In this document: positions 1-5,675 of the stretch, piece after piece
Numbering within the stretch: the first letter of the stretch is position 1
Layout: each line of letters starts with the position of its first letter
NCBI GenBank assembly: GCA_910585065.1
Contig: CAJUCG010000084.1
Location: 1-12,412, forward strand
Reading direction: 5' to 3'
From: an uncultured Lachnospiraceae bacterium
Lineage (GTDB): Bacteria > Bacillota > Clostridia > Lachnospirales > Lachnospiraceae
DNA length: 12,412 bases
Notes under the pieces: generated by a model
What the model saw: only the letters and a program-made list of their open reading frames with translations
What the model was told of the DNA's origin: nothing
The model's database searches: none
Made by a program: the position numbers and the translations under genes

Positions 1-1121
1 GACGCTACCCTAGGGATATCAATTTGAGAGCCAATTATACCAATTTGAAAACCTATTCAAATGATGCTAAAACCTTATCCAAGGCGAAGAAGGAAGTAGA
101 GATGATCAAGGGAATTATTGCCGAGACACTTTCAAAGTATCAGCAGACGGGCGAAAACTGGATGAATTACCGAAGGATTGAAACTGCTGCAATGGAAGAG
201 GATGGGGTGTTTAGAACAGAAGATCCGGGGATCTATGGTTCCGGTATGGGAAGGGTATGGCAAATGTATCTGATACCGCTTGAAGATTATAATTGTTTAA
301 TGGGGGAAAATGAGGAGCTTTCAGGGAGAGAAGTGCTGCTATATACAACAAGGAAATCTTATAATAAAGGGGAAATTATTCTTGGCGGACATGAGCCGTT
401 TATAGTAAAAAAGAATGTGGATTTTGTCGATGATGGGGAAGCTAATATGCAGATGGTTCCATCCATGTTTATTGTTGTGGCGGATTTTGACAGTGCAGTA
501 AAAGAATTTGAGGGGCTTATCAATTACGCGGGAGATTCGGTCTGCACAGTGCATTGGATCTATGCATTTGACCTTGCAGCAGACGATGAAAAACAGGTAG
601 AAATTCACAATGCAATATGGAAAAATATAAGAGACTTCCAGACTTCAACACCGGAGGCCAGTATTTATTATTCCATGCAGATGGAGGGAGCTGCAAAGGA
701 GAGAGCAACCTTTTACGCCCTGTTTGGCGGGCTGTTTTTCTTGGGGATCTTACTTGGGATTGTTTTTGTGTTTGCCGCAGTGCTGATTATGTATTACAAG
801 CAGGTTTCAGAAGGATACGAGGATCAGGCGAGATTTGAGATTATGCAAAAGGTGGGCATGACAAAGAAAGAGATCCGAAAAAGCGTAAATTCTCAGGTGA
901 TCACGGTATTTTTTCTTCCGCTTGCCGCCGCGGGGATGCATTTAACTTTTGCCTTTCCAATGGTGCAGAAATGTTTGATTTTGTTTGGGCTGACGGATGG
1001 AAAATTTTTAGCTCTGGTTACACTTATATGTTTTTTGGTATTTGCCCTTTTGTATGTACTTGCGTACAGGGTAACATCGCATTCGTATTACTCGATTGTC
1101 AGTGGGGGGAGGGAAAGTTAA
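1..1121 (+). CDS. FtsX-like ABC transporter permease, bacitracin (BceB) type, 5'-truncated
   Basis: This is the C-terminal part of an integral-membrane permease of a peptide-antibiotic (bacitracin-type) ABC exporter or sensing transporter. The frame is open to the left edge (first full codon at base 3), so the true start is outside the window; the TTG at 24 is not a credible start. About 372 residues are visible. The first ~230 form a hydrophilic region, matching the large extracellular domain between the transmembrane blocks of BceB-type permeases. Three hydrophobic segments follow (about nt 700-800, 890-965 and 1005-1075). The cytoplasmic stretch between the first two contains MYYKQVSEGYEDQARFEIMQ and KVGMTKKEIRKSVNSQV, very characteristic of the FtsX domain of BceB/VraG-like proteins. 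Family knowledge: such permeases pair with an ATPase, usually encoded just upstream, and often with a two-component system, and protect lipid II-cycle targets. The substrate cannot be read from the sequence. The gene ends just before a strong terminator, so it is probably last in its operon. Confidence 0.9.
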   Translation, partial: RYPRDINLRANYTNLKTYSNDAKTLSKAKKEVEMIKGIIAETLSKYQQTGENWMNYRRIETAAMEEDGVFRTEDPGIYGSGMGRVWQMYLIPLEDYNCLMGENEELSGREVLLYTTRKSYNKGEIILGGHEPFIVKKNVDFVDDGEANMQMVPSMFIVVADFDSAVKEFEGLINYAGDSVCTVHWIYAFDLAADDEKQVEIHNAIWKNIRDFQTSTPEASIYYSMQMEGAAKERATFYALFGGLFFLGILLGIVFVFAAVLIMYYKQVSEGYEDQARFEIMQKVGMTKKEIRKSVNSQVITVFFLPLAAAGMHLTFAFPMVQKCLILFGLTDGKFLALVTLICFLVFALLYVLAYRVTSHSYYSIVSGGRES

Positions 1122-1206
1122 TTCAAGAACGGCGTTTGTGCTATTGCTGACCATTTTCCTTTCCGCATATCTGCCGTCCGCCGGAGTCATTCCACATCTG
1201 ATATAA
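1102..1206 (+). other. Short hydrophobic reading frame, possible remnant or small peptide
   Basis: A 34-codon frame overlaps the last 20 bases of the permease gene and stops inside the terminator stem. Its core, AFVLLLTIFLSAYLPSAG, looks like a signal peptide or a single membrane segment. The GTG at 1102 has no SD upstream. The purine run GGGGGGAGGG (1104-1113) would be a fine SD, but the in-frame codon at the right distance is GTT (1117), not a start. It may be a decayed downstream gene whose start codon was lost, or chance. I do not recognise a family. Confidence 0.2.
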
Positions 1207-1232
1207 GGGAGGATTTTGCATCCTCCCTTTTT
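1205..1232 (+). terminator. Rho-independent terminator after the permease gene
   Basis: A perfect 10-bp stem, AAGGGAGGAT (1205-1214) pairing with ATCCTCCCTT (1220-1229), encloses a 5-base loop (TTTGC) and runs into a T tract (1228-1232). It lies 84 bases after the permease stop and separates that operon from the acetyltransferase promoter. The T tract is short, but the stem is strong. Confidence 0.9.
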
Positions 1233-1269
1233 GGTGCGCACTAATACAGGGGAAGATTCGGCAAAATGA

Positions 1270-1298
1270 TTGACAGCGGGGGAAGTTCCAAGTATACT
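1270..1298 (+). promoter_or_regulatory. Sigma-A type promoter for the GNAT gene
   Basis: The -35 box TTGACA (1270-1275) is a perfect consensus match. A 17-base spacer separates it from the -10 box TATACT (1293-1298), a one-base deviation. Transcription should start near 1305, giving a leader of about 77 bases before the ATG at 1382. This predicts strong constitutive expression unless a repressor intervenes. The 8-bp palindrome GTGCGCAC (1234-1241) lies upstream and has no assigned role. Confidence 0.85.
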
Positions 1299-1350
1299 GT
1301 TAAGAGGACAAGGAAAAGAGAAGGGGGCGTAAAAAAACAATAATTTATAA

Positions 1351-1381
1351 GGAGGACTGCCCTGCTTGGGCAAAAATAAAT
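1351..1381 (+). promoter_or_regulatory. Distant SD with intervening hairpin before the GNAT start
   Basis: The only good SD, GGAGGA (1351-1356), ends 25 bases before the ATG at 1382, too far for normal initiation. Between them is an inverted repeat, TGCCC (1358-1362) and GGGCA (1368-1372) with loop TGCTT. If folded, it would shorten the effective SD-to-ATG distance to about 10-11 bases. An alternative reading is a TTG at 1366, 10 bases after the SD, opening an out-of-frame 19-codon peptide ending at 1425. Confidence 0.5.
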
Positions 1382-1849
1382 ATGGAAATTCGTCGTGCAT
1401 TACCGTCCGATCTTGCGGACATTAATAAACTTTTATATCAGGTACATAGAGTACATTCAAATGGGCGACCGGATATTTTTCGCCCCGGCAATAAAAAATA
1501 TACGGATGAGGAATTGATGGAGATTATCGAGGATAAGAAAAAGCCAATTTTCGTGGGGATTCTGGACGGTCATGTGGCGGGATATGCCTTTTGTGTCTTT
1601 GTCGAACATACGGGGGAGCGTTCGCTCTCCGATATCCGCACGCTCTACATCGATGATCTGTGTGTGGATGAAGCACTGCGCGGCAAACATATCGGAAAGA
1701 CGCTGTACGAGTATGTTGTAAAATATGCAAAGGAGGAGGGCTTTTATAATCTGACTCTAAATGTTTGGGCGTGCAACCCATCTGCCATGCGCTTTTACGA
1801 GAGCTGCGGGCTTTCAGTACAAAAGATAGGGATGGAAAAGCTATTGTGA
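1382..1849 (+). CDS. GNAT family N-acetyltransferase
   Basis: A 155-residue single-domain protein of normal GNAT length. It should transfer an acetyl group from acetyl-CoA to an amine; the substrate is unknown. The acetyl-CoA pyrophosphate-binding motif is visible as LRGKHIGKTLYEYV (R100-G101-K102-H103-I104-G105, the R/QxxGxG/A pattern), preceded by the beta-4 strand TLYIDDLCVDE (88-97). The late motif NPSAMRFYESCGL (132-144) with Y139 is typical of the family's C-terminal half, and the end IGMEKLL is common among clostridial members. There is no signal peptide or membrane segment, so it is cytoplasmic. It has its own promoter after a terminator, so it is separate from the permease operon. 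No terminator follows it before the GH3 gene, 69 bases away, so read-through is possible. The ATG at 1382 is chosen because the protein starts MEIRRALPSDLADI, a standard GNAT beginning, and no in-frame upstream start is plausible. Confidence 0.92.
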   Translation: MEIRRALPSDLADINKLLYQVHRVHSNGRPDIFRPGNKKYTDEELMEIIEDKKKPIFVGILDGHVAGYAFCVFVEHTGERSLSDIRTLYIDDLCVDEALRGKHIGKTLYEYVVKYAKEEGFYNLTLNVWACNPSAMRFYESCGLSVQKIGMEKLL

Positions 1850-1871
1850 AAAAGTTTTAGAAACATATAAT
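1844..1871 (+). promoter_or_regulatory. Putative promoter for the GH3 gene
   Basis: A perfect -10 box TATAAT (1866-1871) lies 16 bases after TTGTGA (1844-1849), which matches four of six -35 consensus positions and overlaps the end of the acetyltransferase gene. Transcription would start near 1878, with a leader of about 40 bases. I see no obvious catabolite-response palindrome or other operator close by. Confidence 0.5.
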
Positions 1872-1918
1872 TATCCGCAAAAAAATATGAAAAAGAAATT
1901 AGGAAAGGCGATTTAATT

Positions 1919-4522
1919 ATGAGCAGTTTTTACGCGCTGACCTCCCCGGAGGTAACAAAATTAGAAAAAAAGAACAAAGAGATTGTGCGCCGTCTTGCCC
2001 CGGAATGTATGGTGCTGTTAAAAAATGATGGAACGCTGCCTTTAGAAAAAACGGGGAAAGTCGCACTGTACGGCAGCGGAGCGCGCCACACTATTAAGGG
2101 AGGCACGGGTTCAGGTGATGTGAACACAAGGGAAGTGGTTACGATCGAGGAGGGAATGCGCTCCTCTGGTTTTTCTATCACTTCGAAAAACTGGCTGGAT
2201 GCTTACGACGCGCTCTATAAAAAGGCAGAAAAAGAATATATGGAAGAGATCGCGAAGAAAGCTGGGGGCAATCACTCCCATATGATCGGGCTGATGTTTG
2301 AATTTCCATTTTTCCCGCCGGATACGTTAGAGATCACCGAGGCGGATGTGGAAGAGTCCGATACGGACACGGCGGTCTTTGTGATTACGCGCAATTCCGG
2401 TGAGGGGAAAGACCGCACAGATCGCAGGGGAGATTATCAGCTTACAGACGGCGAGGAGCGCGCAGTTCGTTTTTTGGGAGAACATTACAAAAAATGCATT
2501 GTTTTGTTAAATATTGGAGGTATTATGGATACCTCCGTTCTTGATGAGATACCGGGGGTAAATGCTTTGCTGCTTGTCGGGCAGACGGGCAATATCGGCG
2601 GATATGTTGTGGCGGATGTTCTTAATGGAAAGGGAATTCCTTCGGGGAAACTTACGGATACCTGGGCGAAGAATTATAATGACTATCCGTCCTCGAAGGA
2701 ATTCGGACACAATAATGGGAATCTGGACGATGAATATTACAGGGAAGGAATCTATGTCGGCTACCGCTATTTTGACAGCTTTAATGTGGAACCTGCCTAT
2801 TGCTTTGGCTACGGGCTTGGCTATACCACATTTTCCCTGCGTCCGCAGGAAGTTTATCTTGGCACGAATGAGGACGGGAAGAAAGAAAAGGTTACTGTGC
2901 GCGTGGCGGTAAAAAATACCGGGAATAAATACGCGGGAAGGGAAGTCGTTCAGGTTTATGCCACGATGATTGGCGGGGAAATCGAGAAGCCATATCAGGA
3001 ACTTGTAGGATTTGCCAAAACAAAAAACTTAATGCCGGGCGAGGAAGAGATTGTGGAAATTACATTCCGCATAGCGGATATGGCTTCCTACGATGTGCGG
3101 GATGCGTCATGGAAATTAGAAAAGGGAGAGTATCTGCTCCGCGTCGGCAGCAGTTCACGCAATACTGGGTTAGCTGCGGTTTTAAAACTTGATAAAACTG
3201 TGATAATAGAGAAGCTGAAAAACTTATTTGCCCTTGACGCGCCAATGGAAGAACTTTCTTCCCGTGGAATAGAAGCAAACAAGAGAATATTGCTGCCGGT
3301 GCATTTGGACTGTACAAGGGTTTCGGTGGATAATGTGGCGGTGATTGATTTTGATGCCGCAGAGATAGAGACGGCAAAGAATCCTGTAATGTATGATGGG
3401 AAACGTCCGACTTACAAGGATGCGGGAGAGGGCGAGAAACTTACGCTTGACGAGGTAAAAAATGGAAGGGCAAGCCTTTCGGAATTGATTGCGCAGCTTA
3501 GTGTGCAGGAGATGGCAGAACTTTGTGTCGGGCGTTTCGGTGATATCCACACGCACTCCGGCATGATCGGATCGGCTTCGGCGGCGGTGCCGGGCGCGGC
3601 AGCGGACACAATTTCAACGTTAATTGAGAGCCGGAAAATCCCGAATATGATCTTAGCTGACGGTCCGGCAGGACTGAGACTCTACCCGCATTTTAAGGCG
3701 ACACCAAAAGGAAAGCTCCTTCCCGGCGGGGAAGTATTCGGCATGGATCATACCCCATTTCCTAAAGATACCCCGGCGGATGCAGTGGATTATTATCAGT
3801 ACTGCACGGCGATCCCGATTGCAACCACACTTGCGCAGTCGTTTGACATGGAATTATTTGAGCAGATGGGGTGTGCCGTCGGCGAGGAGATGAAGCAGTT
3901 TCATGTACATTTCTGGCTTGCTCCAGGCATGAATATCCACCGCAATCCTTTGTGCGGGCGCAATTTTGAATATTATTCCGAAGATCCGGTTCTCTCCGGA
4001 AAATGCGCGGCGGCGATGACGCGCGGCGTACAGTCCTTCTCCGGTCAGGGCACGACGATCAAGCACTATGCGGGCAATAATTTGGAGGACAACCGACAGT
4101 TCAGCAACTCGCATATCAGCGAGCGGGCACTGCGGGAGATCTATCTAAAGGGTTTTGAGATTGCGGTGAAGGAAGCCCAGCCGTACTCGATTATGACCTC
4201 GTACAATCTCCTAAATGGCATTCACACGGCGAACCACTACGAACTGATTCAGAATGTGGCGCGTGATGAGTGGGGATTTGCGGGTGCGGTAATGACGGAC
4301 TGGTTTACCACGCAGGATACTTCGGGCGGACAAAGAAAAGCATACCCGCACTCAAGTGCAGTTTCCTGCATTAAAGCAGGCAATGATTTGATTATGCCGG
4401 GGTGTGAGCAAAATGTAAAAGATATTGTCGCAGCGGTGGAGAGCGGGGAGGAAATTACGCTTGCCGATCTGCAGTTTTGTGTGGAAAACATCCTTAAAAT
4501 CGCGCTGCGGATAGAAGAGTAG
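1919..4522 (+). CDS. Glycoside hydrolase family 3 beta-glucosidase-like enzyme with inverted domain order
   Basis: An 867-residue retaining GH3 glycosidase, probably releasing terminal beta-linked sugars such as glucose from oligosaccharides or glucosides. The domains are in reverse of the usual order. First comes the alpha/beta sandwich domain (about 25-255), carrying NSGEGKDR with the likely acid/base E162. An FN3-like domain follows (about 325-412: VRVAVKNTGNKYAGREVVQV), then a linker (about 430-520). The TIM-barrel domain (about 520-866) has LADGPAGLR (579-587), KHYAGN (715-720) and VMTDW with the likely nucleophile D794. All key residues are present, so the enzyme should be active. Such inversion is known from Ruminococcus albus and Butyrivibrio fibrisolvens GH3 enzymes. 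There is no signal peptide, so it probably acts in the cytoplasm on imported sugars. The SD AGGAAAGG (1901-1908) lies 10 bases before the ATG. No sugar transporter or regulator is adjacent. The exact substrate cannot be read from sequence, and xylosidase or mixed activity is possible. Confidence 0.93.
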   Translation: MSSFYALTSPEVTKLEKKNKEIVRRLAPECMVLLKNDGTLPLEKTGKVALYGSGARHTIKGGTGSGDVNTREVVTIEEGMRSSGFSITSKNWLDAYDALYKKAEKEYMEEIAKKAGGNHSHMIGLMFEFPFFPPDTLEITEADVEESDTDTAVFVITRNSGEGKDRTDRRGDYQLTDGEERAVRFLGEHYKKCIVLLNIGGIMDTSVLDEIPGVNALLLVGQTGNIGGYVVADVLNGKGIPSGKLTDTWAKNYNDYPSSKEFGHNNGNLDDEYYREGIYVGYRYFDSFNVEPAYCFGYGLGYTTFSLRPQEVYLGTNEDGKKEKVTVRVAVKNTGNKYAGREVVQVYATMIGGEIEKPYQELVGFAKTKNLMPGEEEIVEITFRIADMASYDVRDASWKLEKGEYLLRVGSSSRNTGLAAVLKLDKTVIIEKLKNLFALDAPMEELSSRGIEANKRILLPVHLDCTRVSVDNVAVIDFDAAEIETAKNPVMYDGKRPTYKDAGEGEKLTLDEVKNGRASLSELIAQLSVQEMAELCVGRFGDIHTHSGMIGSASAAVPGAAADTISTLIESRKIPNMILADGPAGLRLYPHFKATPKGKLLPGGEVFGMDHTPFPKDTPADAVDYYQYCTAIPIATTLAQSFDMELFEQMGCAVGEEMKQFHVHFWLAPGMNIHRNPLCGRNFEYYSEDPVLSGKCAAAMTRGVQSFSGQGTTIKHYAGNNLEDNRQFSNSHISERALREIYLKGFEIAVKEAQPYSIMTSYNLLNGIHTANHYELIQNVARDEWGFAGAVMTDWFTTQDTSGGQRKAYPHSSAVSCIKAGNDLIMPGCEQNVKDIVAAVESGEEITLADLQFCVENILKIALRIEE

Positions 4523-4570
4523 AACGATTTTTCTAAATTTTCTTTTTGTTCTTTGAGATAAGATTTTTTT

Positions 4571-4616
4571 GGCAAGTGCGGGAGAGATAGTACAGATAGA
4601 TATTTCCGCACTTGCC
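4571..4616. repeat. Perfect 11-bp inverted repeat between the GH3 gene and uppP
   Basis: GGCAAGTGCGG (4571-4581) and CCGCACTTGCC (4606-4616) form a perfect inverted repeat around a 24-base loop. The stem could extend by a few pairs that include G-U wobbles. The loop has two AGATAG copies (4585-4590, 4594-4599). A run of seven T lies before the stem, not after it, so this is not a canonical intrinsic terminator on either strand. It could be a 3'-end hairpin of the GH3 transcript or a protein-binding site 11 bases upstream of the uppP -35 box. Confidence 0.7.
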
Positions 4617-4627
4617 ATGATATGCTC

Positions 4628-4656
4628 TTGCGTAATTTCCAAGAATATGTTATACT
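4628..4656 (+). promoter_or_regulatory. Extended -10 promoter for uppP
   Basis: TATACT (4651-4656) is preceded by TG at 4648-4649, forming an extended -10 element. A weak -35 box TTGCGT (4628-4633, matching the first three consensus bases) sits 17 bases upstream. Transcription should start near 4663, leaving a leader of about 56 bases. This position excludes the TTG at 4569 as the translation start of uppP. Confidence 0.7.
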
Positions 4657-4718
4657 TTGACCGGATAAAATTCGTATTGGCTGTGCTTTGGTTATTGCGG
4701 CCATACTGGGAGGTTTTT

Positions 4719-5555
4719 ATGGAGTTTAATATTGTGGAATGGTTGAAGGCGGTTTTTTTGGGGATCGTTGAGGGAATCACGGAATGGCTGCCCATCAGCA
4801 GCACCGGACACATGATACTGGTCGATGAATTTATCAAGATGAACATTTCAGAGGAATTTAAGGCACTTTTTCTTGTTGTGATACAACTCGGCGCGATCCT
4901 TGCGGTGGTGGTGCTGTATTTTAATCGGCTCTGGCCGTTTTCCACAAAGGAAAAATATTTTATCTGCAAGGATAAATTTTCGATGTGGTTTAAGATCTTT
5001 GTCGCCTGTATTCCGGCGGGGCTAATCGGGGTGCTTTTTGACGATGCCATCGATGAACTTTTGATGAAGCCGCTTGTGGTTGTGATTACATTGATTTTGT
5101 ATGGCGTTTTATTTATTATACTGGAGAAAAAAAAGATCGGCGCGCACCCAAGGGTGGAAGCGATCGATGAGCTGACTTACAAAGATGCACTTTTTATCGG
5201 GATCTTTCAGCTTTTAGCACTAATTCCGGGAACTTCGCGTTCTGGGGCGACAATTATCGGAGGGATGCTGATTGGCTGCGCAAGACCAGTGGCAGCAGAA
5301 TTCACGTTTTTTCTTGCTGTTCCGGTGATGGCAGGCGCGAGTTTGATAAAAAGTTTGAAATTCGGTATGGAGAACGGGCTTTCTTTAAGCGGCAATGAAA
5401 CGCTTATCCTTATCACCGGTATGGTGGTTGCGTTTGTAGTTTCCGTGGTGGTGATCCGCTTTTTGATGAGTTATATCCGCAAGCATGATTTTGTTATCTT
5501 TGGGTGGTACCGGATTGTACTCGGTTTGATTTTGCTTGGGTATTTTTGCCTGTAA
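4719..5555 (+). CDS. uppP: Undecaprenyl-diphosphate phosphatase (UppP/BacA)
   Basis: A 278-residue polytopic membrane enzyme that dephosphorylates undecaprenyl diphosphate to the monophosphate. This recycles the lipid carrier for peptidoglycan and other wall polymers, and extra activity gives bacitracin resistance. The diagnostic motifs are present: E18 and E22 in the glutamate-rich motif (VEGITEWLP), PISSTGH (25-31), and PGTSRSGATI (170-179) with the catalytic-region R174. Length is normal for the family, and hydrophobic segments fill the protein (about 50-70, 90-108, 117-136, 155-170, 196-212, 228-250, 261-278). The reading frame is open upstream to 4569, but the ATG at 4719 is chosen: GGGAGG (4708-4713) lies 5 bases before it, the promoter lies inside the upstream extension, and family members begin about 10-15 residues before the VEGxTEWLPISSTGH motif. 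The gene has its own promoter. No terminator is visible before ftsK, 101 bases downstream, so part of the ftsK message may come from here. Confidence 0.97.
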   Translation: MEFNIVEWLKAVFLGIVEGITEWLPISSTGHMILVDEFIKMNISEEFKALFLVVIQLGAILAVVVLYFNRLWPFSTKEKYFICKDKFSMWFKIFVACIPAGLIGVLFDDAIDELLMKPLVVVITLILYGVLFIILEKKKIGAHPRVEAIDELTYKDALFIGIFQLLALIPGTSRSGATIIGGMLIGCARPVAAEFTFFLAVPVMAGASLIKSLKFGMENGLSLSGNETLILITGMVVAFVVSVVVIRFLMSYIRKHDFVIFGWYRIVLGLILLGYFCL

Positions 5556-5570
5556 ACGGAAAGAATATAA

Positions 5571-5675
5571 ATGGGGTTGAAAAGGCTGAATACAAAAGAG
5601 ATCGGTTACAGGGAGGGATTTACCGGGAAGAATAAAATTGAAAGGAAGTTTATTTCATGGCAGACCGGAAGATGA
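5571..5675 (+). other. Possible 34-codon upstream reading frame overlapping the ftsK start
   Basis: An ATG at 5571 opens a 34-codon basic frame (starting MGLKRLNTKEIGYREG) that ends at 5675, 19 bases into ftsK in another frame. The purine stretch CGGAAAGAA (5557-5565) could act as a weak SD. The peptide resembles nothing I know. If translated, it could couple to or lower ftsK initiation; chance is equally likely. Confidence 0.2.

Noticed and set aside
24..1121. Treating TTG at 24 as the true start of the permease
   Set aside because: The frame is open to the window edge and the protein lacks the N-terminal membrane block of the family, so the gene is simply cut by the window.
4521..4552. AGAAC/GTTCT pair in the T-rich stretch after the GH3 gene as a terminator
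   Set aside because: A 5-bp AT-containing stem with a 22-base loop is not convincing despite the T-rich context.
4569..4718. A 50-codon N-terminal extension of uppP from TTG at 4569
   Set aside because: It would span the promoter and the inverted repeat, has no SD, and the ATG at 4719 has a good SD and fits family length.
4352..5050. A 232-codon minus-strand frame across the GH3 end and uppP start
   Set aside because: It is antisense to two well-identified genes, crosses the promoter and inverted repeat, and its translation shows no recognisable domain.
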